NCBI GenBank assembly: GCA_026418015.1
Contig: JAOACE010000013.1
Span: forward strand, 248,001 to 312,000
Length of the DNA: 64,000 nucleotides
Reading direction: 5' to 3'
From: Leptospiraceae bacterium
Lineage (GTDB): Bacteria > Spirochaetota > Leptospiria > Leptospirales > Leptonemataceae
Program-made: the position numbers and the translations under genes
Part shown: positions 9,085 through 18,426 of the stretch, piece by piece
How positions within the stretch are numbered: the first letter of the stretch is position 1
Layout: each line of letters begins with the position of its first letter
The notes under the pieces: generated by a model
Told to the model about the DNA's origin: nothing
The model's input: the letters and a program-made list of their open reading frames with translations, nothing else
Database searches by the model: none

Positions 9085-9780
9085 TTAGCTCCTTTTGTTG
9101 TAGGGAGGTAGTAATAAACGATAATTGGTAATTAAATATCTTAATCCGGATATGATTGTTATAATTGTTGTAAACAACATTAAATAGTATGGCACAAAAG
9201 AAGACAAGATAAACCATAGATCATTATATTGCCTATGGATAAATTGTAAAAAAAATTCATGTGCAATCTGATAAGTATAAAATCCCATCTCTTTTTTTTG
9301 TATGTAAATTTCGTTTATCATATTTCTTTGTTTGTATGTGATAACTAAAAAACTCAATAAAATAACAATAATGCTAAACATTTGAAAAAAAGTCTTAACT
9401 TTTCCAAACATAGAGGTTTTAATACTTGTACCTTTACGAATTGCCAAACTTCTTAACATCGTAATTAAAACATCTCGACCAACTATGCACAAAACCATCC
9501 ATATTTCCACCTGTTCTGTTAAAAATAAAAAGGTTATAAGAGCACCAACAACCAAAAATTTATCGGCTAAGGGATCAAGGAATTTTCCAAACTCGGATTC
9601 TTGATTTAATTTTCTTGCTAAATAACCATCCACCAAATCCGATAAAGATGCAATTACAAAAATCATAAATGCAATAATTCTATAGGTTTGATTCGGAGAA
9701 ATAATGAGATAAATAAACACTGGCACCAGAATAACCCTTAAGTAGGTAATCATATTGGGAATATTAAATTTCTCATTCAT
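9085..9780 (-). CDS. pgsA: CDP-diacylglycerol-glycerol-3-phosphate 3-phosphatidyltransferase
   Basis: Makes phosphatidylglycerol phosphate from CDP-diacylglycerol in the inner membrane. The CDP-alcohol phosphotransferase signature D-x2-DG-x2-AR-x8-G-x3-D-x3-D is complete (SDLVDGYLAR ... GKFLDPLADK). Predicted 231 residues with several membrane helices. I place the start at the ATG at 9780 (MNEKFNIPNMITYLR), which has AGGAG just upstream; an ORF start at 9807 would overlap the end of rimO by 17 bases. A stretch of about 30 polar residues between helices (QRNMINEIYIQKKEMGFY) is longer than in Escherichia coli PgsA. Confidence 0.93.
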   Translation of the reverse strand: MNEKFNIPNMITYLRVILVPVFIYLIISPNQTYRIIAFMIFVIASLSDLVDGYLARKLNQESEFGKFLDPLADKFLVVGALITFLFLTEQVEIWMVLCIVGRDVLITMLRSLAIRKGTSIKTSMFGKVKTFFQMFSIIVILLSFLVITYKQRNMINEIYIQKKEMGFYTYQIAHEFFLQFIHRQYNDLWFILSSFVPYYLMLFTTIITIISGLRYLITNYRLLLPPYNKRS

Positions 9781-9790
9781 AATCAATCTC

Positions 9791-11137
9791 CTATTCGTTC
9801 GAAACAATTTTTCCTAAATAATCATAAGAAATGGAGCCAGTAATTTGGACGTTATAAAAACTTCCTAACTTAGGTAAATGATTGTATTTTTTCTTCCATT
9901 CACTATATTCGAAAGGAACTATCACAATATCATCAATTTCTGGTGCAGATTGTTGTCTTCTAAAATGCAGTTCATTAGGTCGTATATTTTCTAAAATACA
10001 TTTATAAATTTTATTATAATTTTTTATCATAATAGATTTTAAAATTTCATTATAAAAATTCTGTAAATCATTGATCTTCTGAGAAATTTCTTTTTTGTTT
10101 ACCTTAGAAGCATATTGATAAGCAACAGTATTCTCTTCCGGAGAAAATCCAAAAAAAGAAATATGTTCAATTTTAAGTTCTTCGATAAATTTCTTTATTA
10201 ATTCTATATCCTCCCATGTTTCTTCTGGATAACCAATCAAAAAAGAAGTTCGAATCTCTAAATCGGGAATCATTTGCCTTGCCATAGAAAAAAGATCTTT
10301 AAAAAATTCATAACTACCGAAGCGGTTCATTTTTTTTAATATTCTTTCGGATACATGTTGAAGTGGACTTTCTAAATAAGGAACAATTTTTTTAAAATTT
10401 TTTTTATAAATTTCTTCTAATATTTTTTGAGTTTTTTTATCTGGATAAAGATAAAGAATTCTTAACCATTCTATTCCAGAAATTTGTTCGATTTGTTCTA
10501 AAAGTTCAATAAATTCTTGGTAATGATTTCCATAAGAGTTTGTATCTTGACTCACAAGACAAATTTCTTTTATACCCAAATGGGCTAATTCTTGAACTTC
10601 TCGAAGAATTTCTGATTTTTCTCTAAACCGAAAATTCCCACGAAATTGAGGAATTGCACAAAAATAACAGTTTCTGTTACAGCCATCAGAAATTTTTACT
10701 GGGGCATAGAACTTATTGGGAGATTTGATAGATTCCAAAACCTTATAATAATCCACATTTTGCTTTAAAGGAATCTGAAATTTATTTCGAATCAATTCCC
10801 CAGCTCGATGATACAATCCAGTGCCAAAAATATAATCTACTTCTGGTATTTCAATCTCTATCTCTTTATGATACCGCTCTGCAAAACATCCAACGACAAT
10901 GAGTTTTTGATCATTCTTTTTGGTTTTTAATATTTCTTTAACTTCGATTGCTTGAAAAATTGTATCAATTGTTTCTTTCTTTGCATCTTCTATAAATGCA
11001 CATGTATTGATAATATGAATATCTGCACCTTCTGGACTATTCGCTTTCTGAAATCCCTCCAACAAAAGAGATTTATCCATCTCTCTACTATCTGCTTCGT
11101 TTTTAGGACAACCCAAAGTAGTTATGTAATACTTCAT
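9791..11137 (-). CDS. rimO: ribosomal protein S12 methylthiotransferase
   Basis: A radical-SAM enzyme that methylthiolates Asp88 of ribosomal protein S12. The N-terminal UPF0004 domain begins MKYYITTLGCPKNEAD with Cys9 and further cysteines (INTCAFI, VVGCFAER) for the auxiliary cluster; the radical SAM cluster motif is CNRNCYFC; the C-terminus is a TRAM domain. At 448 residues it is the expected size. TLGCPKN and NTCAFI are the RimO rather than MiaB variants. It starts one base after the stop of the RodZ-like gene. Confidence 0.95.
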   Translation of the reverse strand: MKYYITTLGCPKNEADSREMDKSLLLEGFQKANSPEGADIHIINTCAFIEDAKKETIDTIFQAIEVKEILKTKKNDQKLIVVGCFAERYHKEIEIEIPEVDYIFGTGLYHRAGELIRNKFQIPLKQNVDYYKVLESIKSPNKFYAPVKISDGCNRNCYFCAIPQFRGNFRFREKSEILREVQELAHLGIKEICLVSQDTNSYGNHYQEFIELLEQIEQISGIEWLRILYLYPDKKTQKILEEIYKKNFKKIVPYLESPLQHVSERILKKMNRFGSYEFFKDLFSMARQMIPDLEIRTSFLIGYPEETWEDIELIKKFIEELKIEHISFFGFSPEENTVAYQYASKVNKKEISQKINDLQNFYNEILKSIMIKNYNKIYKCILENIRPNELHFRRQQSAPEIDDIVIVPFEYSEWKKKYNHLPKLGSFYNVQITGSISYDYLGKIVSNE

Positions 11138-11138
11138 G

Positions 11139-12212
11139 CTATTGACTAACTTCTATATTTTCTGCAATTCGAAACTTTGTTGGATCTAATGGATCGGCAA
11201 CCTTACTAAAAGATAATTTTACAATTTTTCCTGGTGGCCCAGCAATTTTTGCAGGTAAATCTCCTAATCGATATCTCACACCTACACCATTTCCAATTTT
11301 AATTTCTAAACGTGTTTCTGCTTCTAGTATTCTCATATCACCTTGATTTAATAATATACCACGATAGGTTTTTCCATCTGCTACCCATTCTAAATAAGTA
11401 TCTTGGATGATTTCTAAGACCACTGTAATATTCTTCTTGTCTCCAATCTCTTTCTTTTTAGCAACAATTTCTACTTGGCTCGAATCTTCCATTATCTCTT
11501 TAACAGAGATTTCTATTTGAACTAGGTTTTTATTTAATTCCGGTATAACATTGCTTAGGATAATTGTTTCGTTCGCATTGGTCAGAATAGAATAATCTTT
11601 TCCTTGATAAAATGCATCGAACTTTAAACTTTTTGGTTCAGATGTTAGCTGAAGTTCGGAAATACATAAATTGATTTTTCCCATTTCTGGAACAGACAAT
11701 TCATAATTTTGAGAAATATCCATTAGAGATAAAAATGGTTGGTTTTCTTGTAGATTAATTTTTTTAATTTCTCTTTCTTTACAAGATACAATTACCGAAG
11801 AAGATTTAGTAAATTTTTTGTTAGAAATAAAACTTGATAGGTAATAAATTCCACCACCAACAATTATAAGGATCAAAGCAATTCCAACAATCTTGTAAAT
11901 TAATTCATAATCAATTTGTAATGTTGGTTTAGAAATCTTCATCAATTCTTCTACCGGAGATTCTGTAATTTGAACCTTTAAACCTTTATATTCTCGTACA
12001 ATTTCCTCTGGGTTTAACCCTAAAAACTCAGCATAAGTTCGTAAAAAACCTACAATATAGGTTTCCGAAGGAAAAACAGAATAATCTTCCTGTTCTAAAG
12101 CTTCTATGTATTTAGGTACAATATGAGTATTTTCCGATACCTCCCTTATAGTATATCCCTTAGACTCTCTTGTTTTTTTTAATTTTTCGCCTAATTTTCC
12201 CAAAACAGCCAT
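11139..12212 (-). CDS. RodZ-like helix-turn-helix membrane protein
   Basis: A 357-residue protein with a cytoplasmic Cro/C1-type HTH domain (about residues 5-75; GYTIREVSENTHIVPKYI, VGFLRTYAEFLGL), one membrane helix (about 110-130) and a periplasmic part whose last ~80 residues resemble the RodZ C-terminal domain DUF4115 (TYLEWVADGKTYRGILLNQG). RodZ links MreB to the cell-wall elongation machinery. Located between lolA and rimO in a division/envelope series, which supports the assignment. Ribosome-binding sequence GGAGG precedes the ATG. Between the membrane helix and DUF4115 lies an extra ~120-residue region I do not recognise. Confidence 0.8.
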   Translation of the reverse strand: MAVLGKLGEKLKKTRESKGYTIREVSENTHIVPKYIEALEQEDYSVFPSETYIVGFLRTYAEFLGLNPEEIVREYKGLKVQITESPVEELMKISKPTLQIDYELIYKIVGIALILIIVGGGIYYLSSFISNKKFTKSSSVIVSCKEREIKKINLQENQPFLSLMDISQNYELSVPEMGKINLCISELQLTSEPKSLKFDAFYQGKDYSILTNANETIILSNVIPELNKNLVQIEISVKEIMEDSSQVEIVAKKKEIGDKKNITVVLEIIQDTYLEWVADGKTYRGILLNQGDMRILEAETRLEIKIGNGVGVRYRLGDLPAKIAGPPGKIVKLSFSKVADPLDPTKFRIAENIEVSQ

Positions 12213-12213
12213 T

Positions 12214-12900
12214 TTATTCCTCCGAAACCAAAGGATTTAAAACAATTCTCACATTATCTGGTGGAGTATACTGGAACAATTTTCCTTCTAGTTCTATGTT
12301 TGTTTCGATGTTACTAAATTCAATCGTTGTTTTTGTTCCAAAACTTCCTTCTGCTATCGATTTTTCTATAAAAAAATTGTCTGCATTGATAAACAAACGC
12401 ATTTTTTCGTATCCACCTATCTTTACTTTTTGTTCTAAATCTAAAACATAGTATTTTTTTCCATCGATTTCTTTTGGTTGATTTATATCATCAAATTTAT
12501 AATGATAGTCGTTGAACAAATGCTTAACACCTCTACCTGGCATTACAGCAAATATAGGTTGATTGTCTTCGTTTTTAGTTTTTAGGGTTAAATCTTGCTT
12601 TCCTACAAGGTTTTGGTTTGCTATAATAATCCAGAGAATTTTTCCATCTGATATAATTAAATCTCTATAAGGCTGAGTAAATTCAAACCGAACTCTACCG
12701 GGTTCTTTATAATATGCCGTTCCATACATCACTTTATTGGGAGAAGTAATTTTAAAATTTGCTTTGTAGGTTTTAAAAGAATCATAGACTTTGATAACTT
12801 CTTTTGCCACCATAGAATGAGATTTCCAATTATGGGGCTGCTGAGACCATAGATGAAAAATATAAATAAAAAAAATCAAAACAATTTTAATAACTTTCAT
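12214..12900 (-). CDS. lolA: LolA-like outer-membrane lipoprotein carrier
   Basis: Periplasmic chaperone that carries lipoproteins from the LolCDE exporter to the outer membrane. I choose the ATG at 12900 because it begins a clean signal peptide (MKVIKIVLIFFIYIFHLWS); the longer reading frame from 12954 adds 18 residues before it. The mature part has the LolA pattern (FKTYKANFKITSPNK, YYKEPGRVRFEFTQPYRDLIISDGK). The stop at 12214 is one base before the start of the RodZ-like gene. No LolB is visible, as is common outside gamma/beta proteobacteria. Confidence 0.85.
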   Translation of the reverse strand: MKVIKIVLIFFIYIFHLWSQQPHNWKSHSMVAKEVIKVYDSFKTYKANFKITSPNKVMYGTAYYKEPGRVRFEFTQPYRDLIISDGKILWIIIANQNLVGKQDLTLKTKNEDNQPIFAVMPGRGVKHLFNDYHYKFDDINQPKEIDGKKYYVLDLEQKVKIGGYEKMRLFINADNFFIEKSIAEGSFGTKTTIEFSNIETNIELEGKLFQYTPPDNVRIVLNPLVSEE

Positions 12901-12988
12901 AAGTATTTCCGTTCGAGTTAAGAATGATAAAAGCAATTTTTTTTTATAAAACAATATGGTAAATCTTTTTATTCAACGTGCTAAATGA

Positions 12989-15898
12989 TTAATCTCTTCT
13001 GAGGATTTCTCTGGGCTTATTGCCAATTGCAGGGCTTAAATATCCCATCTCTTCTAATTTCTCCATAATATTTGCTGCTCTATTATATCCTATCCGTAAT
13101 CTACGTTGTATGTAAGAAGTCGATGTTTTTCCTGTTTCTAGGATGATTTTCCATGCTTTTTTAATCAAATCCTCGTCAATTTGGTTAAACCCAAAATCTG
13201 CATCGATTTCCTGTTCTTCGGGAAGTTCAATATAACCAACAAAGTCATAATGCTGTGTTTCTTGTACGATGATTTCGATTTCTTCTTCTGTTATATTGGG
13301 AGCTTGAATTCTTATAGGAAGTGTAGTTGCAGGAGAACGATACAACATATCTCCTTTACCTAATAGAGTTTCTGCACCGTTAACATCAAGAATAATTCGC
13401 GAATCTACTTTTTGAGCAACTTGGAAACTAATCCTTGCTGGGCAGTTTGCTTTAATCAAGGCAGTGATAACATCCACAGAAGGTCGTTGTGTTGCTAATA
13501 TCATGTGTATACCAACAGCACGAGCTTTTTGGGTTAGTCTAATAATTGATTCTTCTACTTCGCGAGCAGAAACCATCATCAAATCCGAAAGCTCATCTAT
13601 AATAATCACAATATAAGGAATATAGTTGCCTTTTATAGCACCTTTTTTGACTTTTTCGTTATAAGATCGAATATCTCTACATTTCGCGAGAGAAAATAAT
13701 TTATAACGATTTTCCATTTCGTTTACTGCCCAATGCAATGCTTTTTCTGCCAATTTAACATCAATAATGACTGGATATAACAAATGAGGTATGCCTTCGT
13801 AAAGTTTTAATTCTACCATTTTGGGGTCTATCATCAAAAAACGAATTTGCTCAGGTGAATATTGATAAAGTAGCGATGCAATGACTGAGTTTAAGAATAC
13901 CGATTTACCAGAACCTGTGGCACCTGCAATAAGCAAATGGGGTAATCTTGTTAAATCTATATATCTTGTTTTGCCTGCAACATCTTTTCCTAAGGGAATA
14001 TTGATATCTCGTTTTTTGGAGAAAAATTCTGGATCTTTATGTACAAGTTCTCCTAGCGATACAAATTCTCTGGTTTTATTGGGGATTTCTACTCCGATTG
14101 TTGTTTTTCCTGGTATTGGTGCAACAATTCGAACAGATAAAGCAGCTAAATTCATTCTTATTTCGTCTTGTAAATTGAGGATTCTATTAACGCGAACACC
14201 AGGTTCTAAGCGTACCTCATACATTGTTATCATTGGTCCTCTTGTTGCTCCAACCACTTGTCCTTTTATCCCATAATCGCTTAAGACCTGTTCTAATTTT
14301 TGCCAGTTTTCTTGAATCTCTTGTTGGATCGATAGACTACTTACCTGGAAAGAAGCCTGTTCTAAACGTAGATTTTTAACAGAAAGTCTATAAGGAATGT
14401 TGGAGTTTTCTGACGAAATGATCTGTTCTTGTAGCTCTTGAATTTTTTTGTGAATATATTCTGGATTAAAAGCATAAGACGATGGACTTTCTTTTATTTT
14501 TACAACATCGTTATCATTTTTTTCTTGTCTTATATCGGAAAACTCATCTTCTTGCAAGTTTGTATTTTGTATTTCATTATTTGGATGATTTTCTTCTTGT
14601 ATTATAGTATCTTGTATCTCTAAATTTCGAAGCTCACTTTCGCGTATCGTAGGAATTTCTTCCTCTCTAAAATCTTCTATAAGACTTTCTTCTTCGTGCA
14701 CTTGTAGTTGTTCTTGGGAAATATGTTGATTTTCTTTTTTATCATAATTAAAACCAATTTCTTGTACAATCTCCGGATCAAGCTCCATCTTGTCTAATAA
14801 ATCAACAGTAGAAGGAAAATCATTGCCATTATCTTTATTCAAAACGATTTTTTTTTTACGGAAGGATTCGTCTTCGAATATAAACCTATCTTTTTGGGGA
14901 TCAAAATATATCTTGATCTTTTTATTATCTTTTGAGTCGTTAAGTTGATTTACTTCAATTTCTTGTTTTATTGGAACTTCTTCTATAAGGATATCTTGAC
15001 TTTCGTGCGATTGCGATAAAGTAACTGCTTCTTCCTTTGGATAACTTATAGGAACTTCTTTTTGTATTTCTTCTCTTTGTAGATGAAGTTCGCTATTAAC
15101 ATCTTCTGATTCTTCGATTACAACTTTTTGGATCCAAGGCATCTTTTTTTGTGTAGGATTTTCTACTTTACCTTTAAAAATATCTTTTAGAAAGTTCATA
15201 GTTTTTTGTTTAACAGTATTCGTTTTGATTCTATCTTCGGAATTTATTGATTTTCCTTCATTTTTTTTGTTTAACATATCTCTATTTTTTGTTATAAAAA
15301 AAGCCAATAATGGCAATAACTTAGCAAAAAGATTTACCCATGAGATCTTTTTTTCTTCTTTGTTTTTTAAGAAATCATAAAATTCTTGCCACCTTAAAGA
15401 AAACATCTTAAAAAGCGAGATAAAAAATACTATTACGATTAAAATTAAAAATCCCATTTTCCCCAACAAAAAAGAACCTATTGTAAAGAGCTGTTCGCCA
15501 GCAAAGCCAGAGTTCGGATGTTCTAATATTGCAAGCAAACTACTACTGGAAAATAAAAACAAAACAATGCCTATTATACCATTTCTTAGGTATTTTAAAT
15601 CCGAAGAAAAAAAGCTTTTAATAGAAAATACGATTAGTAATGGACCAACAAAATAACTACTTGAACCAAAAAGCTGATACAAAATAAAGTATAAATAATA
15701 TCCCAACAAACCAGACTGTTCTTCTGTTTTTTGAGGGTCCCTTTCGATAAAATACATACTTAAAATTAATAAAACACCAATAATAAAAAAAATCAGAATT
15801 GTTAATTGCGGTTTTTCTTGTCGATTGTTAAATTTCGAAACTACACCAGAAAATATTTTTTTCGCTAATTCCATTTTTTTATTATATCGTAATTCCAT
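12989..15898 (-). CDS. ftsK: DNA translocase FtsK/SpoIIIE
   Basis: Septal DNA pump that clears and orients chromosome ends at division. 969 residues: N-terminal membrane domain with four to five helices (about 30-165), a long charged linker (about 200-480, very Glu/Gln/Ile rich), the alpha/beta motor with Walker A AGATGSGKSV and Walker B YIVIIIDELSDLMM, and a C-terminal winged-helix gamma domain (SYIQRRLRIGYNRAANIMEKLEEMG as separate motifs) that reads KOPS-type sequences. The ATG at 15898 is preferred over TTG at 15901 because it lies 7 bases after a TATAGT -10 box. First gene of the six-gene leftward string. Confidence 0.96.
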   Translation of the reverse strand: MELRYNKKMELAKKIFSGVVSKFNNRQEKPQLTILIFFIIGVLLILSMYFIERDPQKTEEQSGLLGYYLYFILYQLFGSSSYFVGPLLIVFSIKSFFSSDLKYLRNGIIGIVLFLFSSSSLLAILEHPNSGFAGEQLFTIGSFLLGKMGFLILIVIVFFISLFKMFSLRWQEFYDFLKNKEEKKISWVNLFAKLLPLLAFFITKNRDMLNKKNEGKSINSEDRIKTNTVKQKTMNFLKDIFKGKVENPTQKKMPWIQKVVIEESEDVNSELHLQREEIQKEVPISYPKEEAVTLSQSHESQDILIEEVPIKQEIEVNQLNDSKDNKKIKIYFDPQKDRFIFEDESFRKKKIVLNKDNGNDFPSTVDLLDKMELDPEIVQEIGFNYDKKENQHISQEQLQVHEEESLIEDFREEEIPTIRESELRNLEIQDTIIQEENHPNNEIQNTNLQEDEFSDIRQEKNDNDVVKIKESPSSYAFNPEYIHKKIQELQEQIISSENSNIPYRLSVKNLRLEQASFQVSSLSIQQEIQENWQKLEQVLSDYGIKGQVVGATRGPMITMYEVRLEPGVRVNRILNLQDEIRMNLAALSVRIVAPIPGKTTIGVEIPNKTREFVSLGELVHKDPEFFSKKRDINIPLGKDVAGKTRYIDLTRLPHLLIAGATGSGKSVFLNSVIASLLYQYSPEQIRFLMIDPKMVELKLYEGIPHLLYPVIIDVKLAEKALHWAVNEMENRYKLFSLAKCRDIRSYNEKVKKGAIKGNYIPYIVIIIDELSDLMMVSAREVEESIIRLTQKARAVGIHMILATQRPSVDVITALIKANCPARISFQVAQKVDSRIILDVNGAETLLGKGDMLYRSPATTLPIRIQAPNITEEEIEIIVQETQHYDFVGYIELPEEQEIDADFGFNQIDEDLIKKAWKIILETGKTSTSYIQRRLRIGYNRAANIMEKLEEMGYLSPAIGNKPREILRRD

Positions 15899-15905
15899 CA
15901 ATAGA

Positions 15906-15953
15906 ACTATAAAATAAAAATATTCTTTACAATGAGCATTTTTAAAATATTGT
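15906..15953. promoter_or_regulatory. divergent leaderless promoters sharing one -35 box
   Basis: Minus strand (ftsK): TTGTAA (15932-15927), 15-base spacer, TATAGT (15911-15906), 7 bases to ATG 15898. Plus strand: TTTACA (15926-15931), 16-base spacer, TATTGT (15948-15953), 6 bases to GTG 15960. The seven bases TTTACAA at 15926-15932 provide the -35 element in both directions. Confidence 0.5.
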
Positions 15954-15959
15954 CTTCTT

Positions 15960-16790
15960 GTGGTACAAGAAGAATTATTGAGCGAATTATGGAATTATGC
16001 CCCATTGTTACAAAAATATTCAAACGAATTAGAAATGTATTGGGACGAAGCATTACAAGATTTAGAATCCAATAGTAAAGATATTTTTATAAATTATTTA
16101 AATAATTTTTCTCCTACTTCTGTAAAAGAACTGATATTTTATTATTATTTTTTGTATAGTGGATGCTTTTATCTACATATCAAATATTTAAACCAAACCT
16201 ACCTAGAATTTGGGAAAAAAATAGAAATTATTATCAATCCTCTGCTAAAACACAGTAAATTTCTTTGGAATTCTTTAGAAATTTATGCTATCTTTCCCTC
16301 TAAAAGCGAAAAAATGATCGGAGAAATATTTGCTAAAGAATTCTTTCCCTTTGTTAGGAAGATGGTTCTGAACGATATATTATTTCTAAAAAGGAATATC
16401 TACGACTATCTAGAAAATACAATAGAATTCATAGAAAAAAAAAGTAAAATCTATCTAGAAAAAAATATTCCCGTAACACTTACACATTTTAAATTCGAAA
16501 ATATAGATCGATACCTTTGTTATTTAGGAAATATTGGTTCATACAATTTTATTCTAGAAATTGATTCTTATATTCGTTCAAGATTAAAGAAAAGAGATAT
16601 TTTAATCATTCTTTCTTATAATTCTTTTTTAGTGATGTCTATTGGTGCAAGAAAAGAAATTATTTTTGAACGATTTAAAGATGTATACATAGAAATAAAA
16701 AGCCTTGTTTTGGATTATCATATTTATATAGAAAGTTTATTAACACTAGACGATTCAGTAAAAGAAATTTTGCAAAAATTAAAAATTTAA
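15960..16790 (+). CDS. unrecognised cytoplasmic protein, possible degenerate GGDEF-like C-terminus
   Basis: A 276-residue protein, no signal peptide or membrane helix, rich in Lys, Glu, Ile and aromatic residues. The N-terminal two thirds are helical and match nothing I know. The segment around residues 203-235 (IDSYIRSRLKKRDILIIL ... FLVMSIGA) has the spacing of the helix and hairpin around a GGDEF active site, but the signature residues are absent (LSYNSF instead of GGDEF), so any such domain would be catalytically dead; this is speculation. The GTG start is supported by the -10 box ending 6 bases upstream; there is no ribosome-binding sequence. Divergent from ftsK. Confidence 0.6.
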   Translation: MVQEELLSELWNYAPLLQKYSNELEMYWDEALQDLESNSKDIFINYLNNFSPTSVKELIFYYYFLYSGCFYLHIKYLNQTYLEFGKKIEIIINPLLKHSKFLWNSLEIYAIFPSKSEKMIGEIFAKEFFPFVRKMVLNDILFLKRNIYDYLENTIEFIEKKSKIYLEKNIPVTLTHFKFENIDRYLCYLGNIGSYNFILEIDSYIRSRLKKRDILIILSYNSFLVMSIGARKEIIFERFKDVYIEIKSLVLDYHIYIESLLTLDDSVKEILQKLKI

Positions 16791-16900
16791 TTTATAATTA
16801 TTTTTATAAATTATCTATAAGATATCGCTTTAAATAAATTGATTCTATTTGAAATGACTTTTTGATAATTTAAAATATTGTTAATCATAATTTTATGACG

Positions 16901-18308
16901 TTAAAAAAATAATGAATTTAAATTCAACAGAAAATCTTTAATATTTTCTATATCTTTTTGTTCAATGAATGTTTTTAGCATTTTTTTCTCTTCTTTTGGT
17001 ATAAAATGCACTGGGAAAGTTTCTAGTAGTTTTTTTGTTTGGGATAATCCTAAATACTTACGAATATAATTAGAATTAGAATATTTAAAAGTAGTTAAGA
17101 ATTCACTATCGGTAATACCGCGAAAATATTCCAGCATTAGATTAAAATAATCTTTTAATAAAATCAGGTCTTCTTCGACAAGTCTGGGCAAGACAAAGAT
17201 TTGTATTGGATGAGTACGATATTTTTCTTTTGTAACAACTATACCATCTACACCAAACGTTTCTTTTACGTGATAAATTCCTACTCTACCATCCCAGCTA
17301 CCAGTATCCAACGTTCTTACAAACAAAGGATTATGTTTTAGTTTGTTATAAAGTTTTTCGTTTATTCCATAAGTATTGATTTTAAAACTGCCATTAGAAA
17401 AATTGTTTGCATCTAAAAGTTTAACTTCTCTTTCTCCTTTATTTTTTATCACTTCTTCTATTGTTAAGTAGAACTTAATTTTTAATGGACTGGATGATTT
17501 AAAACATAAAACATATTCATCAAATTCGCCGCCTGCTCTGTAAAAGTTTTGAGGCGATAGATAATATTCTTTTTGTGTGGTCTTGCTATTAATTTTTAAA
17601 GCTTGGAATACGACGGGTTTTTGGGAAGGTTGTGCTTTTTTCTCGAAAAAACAGATACAAACATTGGTACCAGTAAAATCGAATATCTTTCGTTCGAAGA
17701 TCACTGCTTTTTTGATGTTATAATATGGCAAAAAATCTTTTCTAATTTTATTCGATACAGAAAAACCAAACAAGAAATTCGTAGGAATGATGTAAATCAA
17801 TTGTTCAAGTCCATGTCTTAGATCGTTTATAAGTGCGATTTGGTATAGATCTTGGTATCCTTTGTTTTGTCCCGAAAAATATTTTATGTTTCTTTTTGAA
17901 TTTTTTACAACGTAACCCAAATAAAGATAAGGGGGATTTGTAATGTGGTAAGGTGGATATCTAAAAGATTTTAAATCCGGATAATTTTTTAAAGTATCTC
18001 TTAACTGGATGTTATTTTTTGCGATGTGAAGGTATTCCATAGTTTTTCGCGTTTTCGATTGCTTTTTCTACCATTTCTTTTTGAATATCATAAAGAAATA
18101 TATGTTCTTTAAAAAAATCTATCCTTTTGTTTTTCGGCACTACTTCTAACATCGGTAGAATAAGATTTCCTTCGCCACAAAAGAAATCCACCCATGTATA
18201 TTTATAGAGAATTTCTTGGATTTCTAGCAAAATATATTCTTTAAAAATATCTATCGAAGTAAGATGAAGCCCAAATTCTCTTCTTTCTTTTATCGACCAA
18301 TCTTTCAT
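16901..18308 (-). pseudogene. N6-adenine DNA methyltransferase split by a frameshift
   Basis: Two overlapping reading frames make up one methyltransferase. The upstream part (18308 to 18012) has the AdoMet-binding motif I (VDFFCGEGNLILPML); the downstream part (18040 to 16901) has the catalytic motif IV NPPY (HITNPPYLYLGY) and a C-terminal target-recognition-like region. The break is at a six-T run on the plus strand (18015-18020; A6 in the coding sense). Removing one A joins the frames as ...SHRK-NNIQLRD... and gives about 467 residues, a normal size for a gamma-class m6A enzyme. The ATG at 18308 is preferred to the TTG at 18314. No restriction endonuclease is adjacent. It may be a true pseudogene, a gene read by ribosomal or polymerase slippage, or a sequencing error. 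Confidence 0.75.
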
Positions 18309-18389
18309 ACTCAAATATAAACGACATTATACTAAACATTTTTTATAAAATAGGTTTTACTCTACAACCATTTTTAAAGCGATTTTAGT

Positions 18390-18419
18390 TTGACGACATG
18401 GTTTTATTTTAAGTTTAAG
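18390..18419 (+). promoter_or_regulatory. probable leaderless promoter of argH
   Basis: TTGACG at 18390-18395, 18-base spacer, TTTAAG at 18414-18419, 7 bases to the ATG at 18427. No Shine-Dalgarno sequence lies in between. Confidence 0.45.
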
Positions 18420-18426
18420 TAAACTA

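Noticed and set aside
13881-14276. 131-codon open frame on the plus strand
   Set aside because: Lies wholly antisense to the conserved FtsK motor domain, with no ribosome-binding site or recognisable product.
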